This document shows, one piece after another, positions 1-6,916 of a stretch of DNA of 9,331 bases (position 1 is its first letter; the number at the start of each line of letters is the position of its first letter). The notes beneath the pieces were generated by a model. That model made no database searches. It saw nothing but the letters and a program-made list of their open reading frames with translations, and was not told the DNA's origin. The DNA is from a bacterium (lineage in GTDB: Bacteria; AUK180). The stretch is from the NCBI GenBank assembly GCA_021162505.1, contig JAGGYO010000224.1, forward strand, positions 1-9,331, read 5' to 3'. The position numbers and the translations under genes were made by a program.

Positions 1-435
1 ATAATGGAAGGAAAAGCGATCCCGGACTTTAAAGTGAAATTATTTAATAAGAATAAATATGTATCAAATAAAAATTTAAAAGGAAAGTATTACATAATGG
101 ATTTTTGGGCTACATGGTGTTCTCCTTGTATTGCAGAGGTTCCCAATATGAAGAGAGTTTATAAAAAATACAAAGGCAAGAATTTTGAAATATTGAGTAT
201 TTCGCTTGATATAGACAAGGATAAGGCAAAAAAATTCATAGAGAAGAATAAAATGATATGGTGCAACTCACTTACAAATAAAGGCTGGAAAAGTCCCATT
301 GTAAAACAATTTGAAATAATGGGAATTCCTGCAACCATACTTGTTGATCCAACGGGAAAAATTATTGCAACAAATTTACGCGGAGAGAATTTAGGTAAAA
401 CATTAGAAAAAATACTTAATAAAAAGAAAAAATAA
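1..435 (+). CDS. TlpA/ResA-like thioredoxin-fold thiol-disulfide oxidoreductase, probably 5'-truncated by the window edge
   Basis: The visible 143 residues from the ATG at position 4 form one thioredoxin fold of the TlpA/ResA/AhpC-TSA type. The active-site motif is WCSPC (Cys39 and Cys42) after a DFWATW strand, and the cis-proline loop is GIPATILVD (Pro109). A short lead-in, GKAIPDF, is typical of the start of this domain in the family. Family members reduce or isomerise disulfides outside the cytoplasm, for example in cytochrome c maturation, and normally carry a signal peptide or an N-terminal extra domain. Neither is visible, and the frame stays open to base 1 with only an ATA codon before the ATG, so the true start is probably upstream and this is a C-terminal domain. 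A third cysteine, Cys87, is of unknown role. The C-terminus is a lysine run ending at TAA (433-435). The fold is certain; substrate and localisation are not visible. The gene converges with the HAD hydrolase gene. Confidence 0.85.
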   Translation: MMEGKAIPDFKVKLFNKNKYVSNKNLKGKYYIMDFWATWCSPCIAEVPNMKRVYKKYKGKNFEILSISLDIDKDKAKKFIEKNKMIWCNSLTNKGWKSPIVKQFEIMGIPATILVDPTGKIIATNLRGENLGKTLEKILNKKKK

Positions 436-582
436 GACCAAAAAAAACTTGACGATGAATCTTTAAAAAAAGCAAAGGAAAAATTATCAAGGTTAAATTG
501 TATAGTTTGCCATTTATTGTAATTCAGTTAATATATTACCTTTCCATTTTTGTAGTTTGCCTTTTCAATTATCGAAAAGAAT

Positions 583-744
583 GGGGACGGTGGTAGAAAA
601 AGTAGAAAAATCGTTAAAAAGTCCAATATAGTAGTATTTTGCGGCTTTTAGGGATTTATGTGTCATAATTTCAAAATATGACTATAATTCATTGTGTATT
701 CGGAATAAACAATATGTAACTGAAATAATTGAAACACCGCCCCT
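583..744. repeat. Imperfect inverted pair of G/C-rich motifs (REP- or MITE-like bracket)
   Basis: GGGGACGGTGG (583-593) faces CACCGCCCCT (735-744). The reverse complement of the right arm, AGGGGCGGTG, aligns with the left arm with one base missing, and A-rich bases precede both arms when each is read inward. These are the only G/C-rich islands in a very AT-rich gap, so chance is an unattractive explanation. Short GGGGACGG-type motifs often occur in REP elements and at the ends of small IS200-like or RAYT-associated elements. No transposase lies inside, and the arms are too short and imperfect to prove mobility. Confidence 0.35.
662..682. repeat. 21-bp near-perfect dyad (operator-like)
   Basis: GTCATA at 662-667 is mirrored by TATGAC at 677-682, and the bases between continue the symmetry (TTT against AAA around a central C). 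Nine of ten arm pairs are complementary, the exception being A against A at positions 668 and 676. Near-zero spacing fits a DNA-binding dyad better than an RNA hairpin. A perfect TATAAT follows at 683-688 on the plus strand, but no plus-strand gene lies downstream in the window. Confidence 0.4.
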
Positions 745-815
745 ATTTTTATAGTAAGCAAAAAATATCAATATTTCCTATTAAAATAATTTTTTAAAAC
801 TAAATGCTGCTCTTT

Positions 816-842
816 AATTCGTCGAATTCGCGTAATTCGTGG
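816..842. repeat. Three tandem 9-bp units beginning AATTCG
   Basis: AATTCG occurs at 816-821, 825-830 and 834-839, each followed by a different 3-nt tail (TCG, CGT, TGG). This gives three degenerate 9-bp repeats ending 14 bp from the HAD stop codon. The array has the look of an interspersed intergenic repeat rather than a gene part. A role in transcript ends is possible, but there is no T-run terminator beside it. Confidence 0.5.
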
Positions 843-856
843 TTACAGAGGAGTTT

Positions 857-1540
857 TTATTTTGGAAGAAGTTCTTTTAGATCTTTGATATCATGATCAA
901 AATGTTCGCTTTCCCTGAACCGATATGATGCCATTACCTCATGACTTACCTTTATCGTTGTAAATCCGAATGTTTTAGCAATATCCAATTCCTGATCATT
1001 GCCATCGCCAACATAAAAATATTTATTGGGATCAATACTTTCATTCTCTATTAAAAGTTTATAAAAATTCGGGTCCGGTTTTGCTAAGCCGTGTTCATAG
1101 GAAAAATAGATCTTTTTAAAGTGCTTAAATATATCATTGAACCTTTCAATGACCTCTTCAACACTTGATGAAGCATTTGATAATATGTATAGATCGTATT
1201 TTTCTGATAGTTTTTCAACTATTTTCTCAACGCCCTTGTATGGTATTGCAGCTTTTACAAGATAATCATCATTTAATCTTGAAATCTTTTCAATAATTTC
1301 TTCATCCGCTTCTAAATTCAAACCGCTAATGGTCTCTTTTACTCTGTCCTTTGTATAATAAAGCTCACCTGTAATGTTCTTTTTCCCAAGTTTTTTCCAT
1401 ATTGCAAAAAAATCCTCAAATGTTACGCCTAAAAGTTCTGCTGATCTTTTTTTTCCCTCAAGAAATATGTCCTCTTTTACATAGCAAAGCGTATCATAAA
1501 AATCAAAAACAAATCCCCTATAACCTTCTATATCTATCAT
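857..1540 (-). CDS. HAD-superfamily hydrolase (haloacid-dehalogenase-like phosphatase, subfamily IA type)
   Basis: This 227-residue cytoplasmic protein has all four HAD motifs. Motif I is DFYDT (residues 13-17), with Asp13 as nucleophile and Tyr15 where phosphatases usually have the acid/base Asp. That D-x-Y-x-T form is typical of L-2-haloacid dehalogenase-like and some generic HAD proteins. Motif II is LSNAS with Ser121, motif III is Lys154 in LAKPDPNFY, and motif IV is GDGND at 178-182 with further acidic residues (Glu184, Asp186). The helical segment between motifs I and II (about 20-100) is a C1-type cap. Length is normal for the family. The ATG overlaps the trmO stop by 4 nt (ATGA), and GGGAGA lies 8 nt upstream, so translation is coupled to trmO. 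The substrate cannot be told from sequence: a small phosphate ester is the default guess, and the Tyr in motif I leaves dehalogenase-like chemistry open. No N-terminal signal is seen. Confidence 0.9.
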   Translation of the reverse strand: MIDIEGYRGFVFDFYDTLCYVKEDIFLEGKKRSAELLGVTFEDFFAIWKKLGKKNITGELYYTKDRVKETISGLNLEADEEIIEKISRLNDDYLVKAAIPYKGVEKIVEKLSEKYDLYILSNASSSVEEVIERFNDIFKHFKKIYFSYEHGLAKPDPNFYKLLIENESIDPNKYFYVGDGNDQELDIAKTFGFTTIKVSHEVMASYRFRESEHFDHDIKDLKELLPK

Positions 1541-2019
1541 TTTCTAAATCTCCCGTCATCCTTTTTGTTTGGCAACTTTTGTATATTTCCCTTAAGCCAG
1601 CCGATATTTTCAGTATCTCTATTGTCAAATTTCGGTATATAGGGTTTAATATCCAAAAGTGGTGTTCCATCAACAATGTCCACATTTTCAATAAATAAAA
1701 TGTTTTTTGCAATTTTTAATAATTTTACAGTGGAAATACCGATTGGGTTGGGTCTTGATGGACCTCTTATTGAAAAGATACCTCTTTCTTTTGTATCCAT
1801 ATATGGTATTGCTAAAAGTTTCCCCTTTTTTGATAAATGAAAGTGAAATATCAAAATAATGTGTGAGAATTTATCAAGATCCTTTAATCCTTCTTCATAT
1901 TCAGGAAATATTTCTATTGTTCCTTTTTCTTTTGAAACAGCTGCCTGGATTGGAACGCCTTTTGGTTCTTTAAATGGTGAATGAATGATCCCAATGGGAG
2001 TATATTCTATTTTTTTCAT
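1537..2019 (-). CDS. trmO: TrmO-family tRNA (N6-threonylcarbamoyladenosine37-N6)-methyltransferase (TsaA/YaeB/UPF0066 fold)
   Basis: This 160-residue protein carries the YaeB-like beta-barrel signature: FSHIILIFHFH (51-61), GPSRPNPIGIS (86-96) and DGTPLLDIKPY (117-127). In E. coli the family uses S-adenosylmethionine to convert t6A37 to m6t6A37 in a threonine tRNA. This protein has only the catalytic domain and lacks the C-terminal extension of the about 235-residue E. coli enzyme, as do many bacterial and archaeal homologues. An in-frame TAA 9 nt upstream of the ATG rules out a longer N-terminus. GGAAGG lies about 12 nt upstream, a rather long spacing. The C-terminal tail (about 145-160) is lysine/arginine-rich and probably disordered. 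The gene is coupled to the HAD gene by a 4-nt overlap and separated from ppdK by 161 nt. The family assignment is sure; exact tRNA specificity is inferred. Confidence 0.93.
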   Translation of the reverse strand: MKKIEYTPIGIIHSPFKEPKGVPIQAAVSKEKGTIEIFPEYEEGLKDLDKFSHIILIFHFHLSKKGKLLAIPYMDTKERGIFSIRGPSRPNPIGISTVKLLKIAKNILFIENVDIVDGTPLLDIKPYIPKFDNRDTENIGWLKGNIQKLPNKKDDGRFRK

Positions 2020-2148
2020 ATTATTTTACAACCTTCCATACTCCAGCCTTTCGTGTGTATCATCCATTCAATATTAAAAACAACCTAAAGCTGAGGGTCT
2101 AAATATATTATCCCTTTTTTCCGTTGCTGCTTTTCTACTTTTTTACTT

Positions 2149-2168
2149 AGTACTAAAAACTTAGTACT
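2149..2168. repeat. Perfect 8-bp inverted repeat within a 14-bp-period direct repeat
   Basis: AGTACTAA (2149-2156) and TTAGTACT (2161-2168) are perfectly complementary around a 4-nt AAAC spacer. In addition, ACTTAGTACT occurs twice, 14 bp apart (2145-2154 and 2159-2168). The structure begins 12 bp beyond the ppdK stop codon, in the ppdK-trmO gap. On the transcribed minus strand the hairpin is followed by AAGTAAAAAA, not a T-run, so it is not a canonical intrinsic terminator. It might act as a 3'-end stabiliser or be part of a dispersed intergenic repeat. Confidence 0.5.
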
Positions 2169-2180
2169 TAATACATCTTA

Positions 2181-4892
2181 TTATTTTTTATCTTTTATCG
2201 TTGCTTGTGCTGATGCTAATCTTGCGATCGGTACTCTAAAAGGAGAACAACTCACATAATCAAGTCCAGTTCTATAACAAAATTCAACCGATGTTGGTTC
2301 GCCACCGTGCTCACCGCAAATTCCAACTTCTAATTTAGGATTTGCTGCTTTTCCGTTTTTCGTTGCCATATCAACTAATTTGCCAACACCTCTTTGGTCA
2401 AGCTTTTGGAATGGATCAGATGCTAATATTTTGTTCTCAACATAACTCGGTAAAAATCTACCGGCATCATCCCTTGAAAGGCCAAAGGTCATTTGTGTAA
2501 GATCATTTGTTCCAAATGAGAAGAATTCTGCCTCTTTTGCGATCTCATCTGCCAAAAGCGCTGCTCTTGGTATCTCGATCATTGTTCCAACCATAAAATC
2601 AAATGTTACACTGTATTTTTCAAATATTTCTTTTGCAATTTTATGAGCCATCTTTTTTACAGGTAAAAACTCGTTCAACTCGCTTACCAAAGGAACCATA
2701 ATTTCAGGTTTTGCATCTATTCCTTCTTTTTTTAATCTTGCGGCTGCACTTAAAATAGCTGTGATCTGCATCTTGTTGATCTCGGGATATGTAACGCCCA
2801 ATCTGCAACCTCGATGGCCTAACATGGGGTTCATTTCATGCAAACTTTCAACCCTATATTGTATCTTATCCAAAGAAATACCAAGGTCATTTGCTAATTC
2901 TCTTTGTTCTTTTTCTTCGTGTGGTAAAAATTCATGAAGCGGCGGATCCAATAATCTTATAATTACCGGTAGCCCTTCCATTACCTTCATTATTTCATAA
3001 AAATCATTTTCTTGTATGGGTAATAATTTTGCCAGAGCTTTTTCTCTTGACTCTAAATTATCTGCAAGTATCATTTCTCTCATTGCTTTGATTCTATCTT
3101 CGCCAAAAAACATATGTTCGGTTCTGCAAAGCCCGATTCCCTCTGCTCCAAAGCTCTTTGCTCGTTTAGCATCTTCCGGAGTATCAGCATTAGTTCGAAC
3201 ACCCATTGTTCTAATTTCATCAACCCATTTCATGAAAACATTATATTCCTCTGTAAATTCAGGGTCCATTGTGGGTAATGCCTCTTTATAAACCCTACCG
3301 GTTGTTCCGTCAAGAGTAATAATATCACCTTCCTTTAATAAAATATCCGTACCACTGATACCAACTTCTTTTTTATCGTAATCAATATCAAGTGATCCAC
3401 ATCCCACGATACAGCATTTTCCCATACCACGGCCAACAACAGCGGCGTGTGATGTCATACCACCTCTTGCGGTTAATATGCCTTGTGAAACTTGCATACC
3501 TTTAATATCTTCCGGAGATGTTTCATGTCTTACCAAAATAACCTTTTTACCATCATCTACCCATTGAGCTGCATCTAATGCATTGAAAACTATTTGACCA
3601 GTAACTGCACCGGGAGATGCGGGCAATCCCTTTGTAATCGGCTTATGACCTTTCGCAGCTTGGAGATCAAGCATTGGATGTAAAAGTTGATCTAATTGAT
3701 CAGGATCTACACGCAGAACGGCTTCTTTTTTAGTTATTGTTCCTTCATTAGCCATATCAACGGCAATCTTTACAGCGGCTTTGCCTGTTCTTTTTCCTGT
3801 TCTTGTCTGCAATAAATATAAATGCCCTTTTTCAATGGTAAATTCCATATCCTGCATATCTCTATAGTGATTTTCCAATTTATTATAGATAGATACTAAT
3901 TGCCCAAATACTTCGGGCATATATTCTTCTAACGAAGGGTATTGATTTTTTCTCGTATCATCATCAATGTCATTTTCTTTTGCCCATTCTTGGGAATCCT
4001 TTATTGTGATATGTTGCGGAGTTCGAGTTCCTGCAACGACATCTTCTCCTTGTGCATTAATGAGAAATTCACCAAAGAATTTTTTTTCGCCGGTAGCAGG
4101 GTCTCTTGTGAATGCAACCCCAGTTGCAGAATCATCGCCCATATTCCCGTAAACCATTGCAACAATATTTACTGCGGTACCCCAATCATTAGAAATATGA
4201 TTGATCTTTCTATATTGAATTGCTCTGTAATTATTCCATGAGCCGAAAACTGCACTAGTTGCTCCCCATAATTGTTCCTGAGGATCTTCGGGAAATTCTT
4301 TATGGGATTTTTCCTTGATCATGGATTTATATCTCTTAATGACCTCTTTTAAATTACCCACAGTGAGCTTTGTATCGAGCTTAATGCCTACTTCTTTTTT
4401 AACAGCTGATAATATTTTTTCAAAGTCATCATGGTCAATTCCCATAACAACATCACCGTACATTTGAATAAATCGTCTGTATGAATCATAAGAAAATCGT
4501 TCGTTGCCACTTTGCTTTATCAAACCCTGCAATGTAGTATCATTAAGTCCAAGGTTCAAAACCGTATCCATCATGCCGGGCATTGAAACCCTGGCACCGG
4601 ATCTAACGGATACTAAAAGCGGATTTTCGCTATCCCCGAACTTTTTACCTACGGATGATTCCATTTTTTTTATTGCATCTTCGACTTCGCTTTTTAAACC
4701 ATCAGGATATACATTATTATTTGCATAATGAATACAAACTTCTGTTGTCATTGTAAATCCCGGAGGTACTGGTACTCCCAATCTTGACATTTCATGAAGA
4801 TTTGCTCCCTTTCCACCTAAAAGGTTTTTCATTGTGGCGGCGCCTTCTGCTGTTCCATCACCATAAAAATAAACCATTTTTTCAAAACTCAT
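2181..4892 (-). CDS. ppdK: Pyruvate, phosphate dikinase
   Basis: This cytoplasmic 903-residue enzyme catalyses ATP + Pi + pyruvate to AMP + PPi + PEP and is reversible in anaerobes. The ATP-grasp domain is at about 1-360, with GGKGANLHEM (26-35), SVRSGARVSMPGMMDTV (95-111) and TIEKGHLYLLQTR (352-364). The swivelling phosphohistidine domain is at about 415-540, with GGMTSHAAVVGRG (477-489) and phosphorylated His482. The C-terminal PEP/pyruvate barrel is at about 545-903, with GIGLCRTEHMF (585-595), MNPMLGHRGCRLG (687-699), the FGTNDLTQMTFGLSRDD block (793-809) and catalytic Cys859 in GICGEHGGEPTS. All catalytic residues and the full length are present, which separates it from PEP synthase and PTS enzyme I. 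Thr480, two residues before the His, is the position that PDRP regulators phosphorylate in plants and some bacteria, but no such gene is in view. A strong AAAGGAGG site lies 5 nt before the ATG. The gene follows glyS by 11 nt. Confidence 0.98.
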   Translation of the reverse strand: MSFEKMVYFYGDGTAEGAATMKNLLGGKGANLHEMSRLGVPVPPGFTMTTEVCIHYANNNVYPDGLKSEVEDAIKKMESSVGKKFGDSENPLLVSVRSGARVSMPGMMDTVLNLGLNDTTLQGLIKQSGNERFSYDSYRRFIQMYGDVVMGIDHDDFEKILSAVKKEVGIKLDTKLTVGNLKEVIKRYKSMIKEKSHKEFPEDPQEQLWGATSAVFGSWNNYRAIQYRKINHISNDWGTAVNIVAMVYGNMGDDSATGVAFTRDPATGEKKFFGEFLINAQGEDVVAGTRTPQHITIKDSQEWAKENDIDDDTRKNQYPSLEEYMPEVFGQLVSIYNKLENHYRDMQDMEFTIEKGHLYLLQTRTGKRTGKAAVKIAVDMANEGTITKKEAVLRVDPDQLDQLLHPMLDLQAAKGHKPITKGLPASPGAVTGQIVFNALDAAQWVDDGKKVILVRHETSPEDIKGMQVSQGILTARGGMTSHAAVVGRGMGKCCIVGCGSLDIDYDKKEVGISGTDILLKEGDIITLDGTTGRVYKEALPTMDPEFTEEYNVFMKWVDEIRTMGVRTNADTPEDAKRAKSFGAEGIGLCRTEHMFFGEDRIKAMREMILADNLESREKALAKLLPIQENDFYEIMKVMEGLPVIIRLLDPPLHEFLPHEEKEQRELANDLGISLDKIQYRVESLHEMNPMLGHRGCRLGVTYPEINKMQITAILSAAARLKKEGIDAKPEIMVPLVSELNEFLPVKKMAHKIAKEIFEKYSVTFDFMVGTMIEIPRAALLADEIAKEAEFFSFGTNDLTQMTFGLSRDDAGRFLPSYVENKILASDPFQKLDQRGVGKLVDMATKNGKAANPKLEVGICGEHGGEPTSVEFCYRTGLDYVSCSPFRVPIARLASAQATIKDKK

Positions 4893-4897
4893 CCTAT

Positions 4898-4905
4898 CCT
4901 CCTTT
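4898..4905 (-). promoter_or_regulatory. Strong Shine-Dalgarno site of ppdK adjoining the glyS stop codon
   Basis: AAAGGAGG sits 5 nt before the ppdK ATG and overlaps the last two bases of the glyS TAA stop (4904-4906). Ribosomes finishing glyS therefore stop directly on the ppdK initiation site. This supports co-transcription and coupled translation, and it fixes the ppdK start. Confidence 0.85.
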
Positions 4906-6916
4906 AGCTAATATATTTAAAGTTCGCTATTTTCAATATTTCATTACCTAACATTGTAAGCAAACCTTTTCTATTTTCTCTAATTGCTTTATCTTCCACA
5001 TTGACCATAACATTATCAAAAAATTTATCGATCAAAGGTTTTAATTTATTTAATAGATTGAAGATCACGAGAAAGTCAGCATCTGCTTTTTCCAGATCAG
5101 TTTGAAATTCCAAAAATCCCGCATATAAATTTTTCTCATCAAGTTCTATTAATTTCCCAGGGTCAAATTGGAAGGTTTTACCTTCAAGAATATTCAACAC
5201 CCTTTTTAAAGTAGTTTTTATATCATTAAAATCTTTTGATCTTGAAAAATCCCAAAGAGCATATAATTTCTTATTCAAAACGGAGAGATTCCCTTCGTCA
5301 TAATATAACGCTGCTTCTATTATCTCCCCATTAAGATCATTTTTTTCAAATGCTTTTATCCTTTCCACAATAAATTTATATAGCTCATCGATCTCTATCT
5401 TTGATAAGAAATCAATCCTTTCGAAGATATTAATAATATCAAAATTAAAATTAAATTTTTTAAAAAGTTTATAGAGCGCAAGTGCTGCGCGTCGGACGCC
5501 ATAAATATCTTTTGAGCCGGAAACCTTTAAATGCAGAGAAAAAACAACGCTCAATAACATTATTCTATCAATAAGTGACAATAAAGCCCCGTAATTTGTT
5601 TCAGGGAGTTTACCGTTCTCATTTTTGGGAAGGTATTGCTCTTTTATTGCAATAGCTTCTTCCTCGGGAAAACCGGCATTTAATAAATAATAATACCCCA
5701 TGATCCCCTGCAGGGATGTATAGGTCTTTTCATTTATTACCTCTGATGCAAGATCACATTTTGCATATTTAATTATCTCGCCCGTTCGTTTTGTATCCAA
5801 ACCCATTTTTTCTCCGAGCATATCTGCAAGATATTTTGAATATTTAGAGAATTTCTCATAAGTACCCCAATTTTCAAAATAGATGGTGTCCTTCATTTTT
5901 TTATACATTTCATCAATGGATGTATTAAGATCATTTTTATAGAAGAACTCAGCATCATCAAAACGGGAAAGAATTACCTTATCGTAATCACTAATAACCC
6001 TTTTTTCATTAGTATAATTATCACATACGGTCAAATATTTATTAATGGGTTTATTACCTTTCAATAAAAGCACGCATTTTTGATGTTTCCAAAGGGTCAA
6101 ATCCAATATCTCAACAGGTAATGTTAAAAATCTTTTATCATAAGATCCCGTGATCATCAATGGCGACTCGGAAAAATAGGATAAAAATTTCAATTGAAAA
6201 TCACTGATATTAGAGGAAATCTTTTCTTTTGACAAAACATTTAGCCCTTTTTTAATTATTTCAATACGGTTTTCTTCCTTAATTACAATTCCCTTTTTTT
6301 CTAGTACAGTGAAATACTCTTCAATGGAATTAATGCTGACTTTTTCTCTGAAATGATGAATGAAGGTTTCAGTTCCCGATTCAATATTAAAAAGTTTAAA
6401 AGGTACTACCTCGTCATTTTTCAAAAATATGATCTTTCTAATGGGTCTAATAAAATTCTGTAAATTATCAAGATTCATCTTTCGCTTAAAAGGAATACTC
6501 TTTATTCCCGAACTCAATAAATTTTTTAATATTTCTACTGAATATTTTCCCTTAACACCTTTTTTAATAAAAATGTATTCTTTTCCATTTTTTTCTTTAA
6601 AAATTATTTCATCCATGGAGACATCATTTTTTTTACAAAATCCTATGAGGGCGGGAGTAGGTTCATTATCCTTATAGCATATACTTTTAGGAGGACCTGC
6701 GATCTCCACAATAATATCATCCTGTTTTTCCGTGAGACCGTCTATCCTTACAACAAAGCGATTTCTGGTAAAAAAGAACTCTATATTCTCATGATCAAGT
6801 TTTTCTTCACTCAATCCCTTTAAAAGATTGGATCTGAAATACTCAAAACCCATGACCATATCAATATATGGAATATCTTCAAATAAGAGTTCAAATAAAA
6901 TATTACTTTTTACCAA
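4904..6916 (-). CDS. glyS: Glycyl-tRNA synthetase, beta subunit (divergent)
   Basis: This is the tRNA-recognising and editing-like beta subunit of the bacterial alpha2-beta2 glycyl-tRNA synthetase. It needs the catalytic GlyQ subunit to make Gly-tRNA in the cytoplasm. Family landmarks, numbered from the chosen start, are SNILFELLFEDIP at the N-terminus, SRFDDAEFF (317-325), LQGIMG (402-407), DIYGVRRAAL (470-479) and the C-terminal DALR-like FDNVMVNVEDKAIRENR (633-649). At 670 residues it is close to the 689 of E. coli. It departs from the usual consensus at HQKCV (278-282), where HQKYF is normal, and in the segment before LQGIMG, where an EFPE-type sequence is usual. I place the start at TTG 6914-6916, because GAAGGA lies 7 nt upstream and the protein then begins MVKSNILFELL. 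The alternative TTG at 6934 has no visible ribosome binding site. The gene overlaps iorB by 14 nt. glyQ is not upstream or anywhere else in the window. Confidence 0.93.
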   Translation of the reverse strand: MVKSNILFELLFEDIPYIDMVMGFEYFRSNLLKGLSEEKLDHENIEFFFTRNRFVVRIDGLTEKQDDIIVEIAGPPKSICYKDNEPTPALIGFCKKNDVSMDEIIFKEKNGKEYIFIKKGVKGKYSVEILKNLLSSGIKSIPFKRKMNLDNLQNFIRPIRKIIFLKNDEVVPFKLFNIESGTETFIHHFREKVSINSIEEYFTVLEKKGIVIKEENRIEIIKKGLNVLSKEKISSNISDFQLKFLSYFSESPLMITGSYDKRFLTLPVEILDLTLWKHQKCVLLLKGNKPINKYLTVCDNYTNEKRVISDYDKVILSRFDDAEFFYKNDLNTSIDEMYKKMKDTIYFENWGTYEKFSKYSKYLADMLGEKMGLDTKRTGEIIKYAKCDLASEVINEKTYTSLQGIMGYYYLLNAGFPEEEAIAIKEQYLPKNENGKLPETNYGALLSLIDRIMLLSVVFSLHLKVSGSKDIYGVRRAALALYKLFKKFNFNFDIINIFERIDFLSKIEIDELYKFIVERIKAFEKNDLNGEIIEAALYYDEGNLSVLNKKLYALWDFSRSKDFNDIKTTLKRVLNILEGKTFQFDPGKLIELDEKNLYAGFLEFQTDLEKADADFLVIFNLLNKLKPLIDKFFDNVMVNVEDKAIRENRKGLLTMLGNEILKIANFKYIS

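Larger units (their letters stand above)
436..856. other. Gene-free, repeat-bearing intergenic gap between convergent genes
   Basis: This 421-bp AT-rich stretch separates the thioredoxin gene (+) from the HAD gene (-) and holds no convincing ORF on either strand. It contains: a 28-codon frame continuing directly after the thioredoxin stop (436-519); two copies of TAGTTTGCC 50 bp apart (503-511 and 553-561); an inverted pair of G/C-rich motifs (583-593 and 735-744); a 21-bp imperfect dyad (662-682) next to a TATAAT box; and three AATTCG units at exact 9-bp spacing (816-842). I found no convincing hairpin-plus-T-run terminator for either flanking gene. Confidence 0.6.

Noticed and set aside
565..666. 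A 33-codon minus-strand ORF in the intergenic gap
   Set aside because: It has no ribosome binding site, a Ser/Thr/Phe/Tyr-rich composition typical of translated AT-rich repeat sequence, and spans one arm of the inverted bracket.
1402..1712. Overlapping ORFs on both strands across the HAD/trmO junction
   Set aside because: Both conflict with strongly conserved HAD and TrmO motifs and have no recognisable content.
2075..2101. Possible weak terminator (CCT/AGG stem then T-run on the minus strand) downstream of ppdK
   Set aside because: The stem is only three pairs with a large loop, too weak to call.
2149..2168. Intrinsic terminator for ppdK
   Set aside because: The 8-bp stem is AT-rich and is followed on the minus strand by an A-rich stretch instead of a T-run.
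3016..4728. Several plus-strand ORFs of 61-99 codons opposite ppdK
   Set aside because: They are all antisense to conserved ppdK coding sequence and carry no domain or ribosome binding evidence.
6360..6677. A 105-codon plus-strand ORF opposite glyS
   Set aside because: It is antisense to a conserved gene and has a hydrophobic, Phe-rich composition expected from the complement of Lys/Glu-rich codons.
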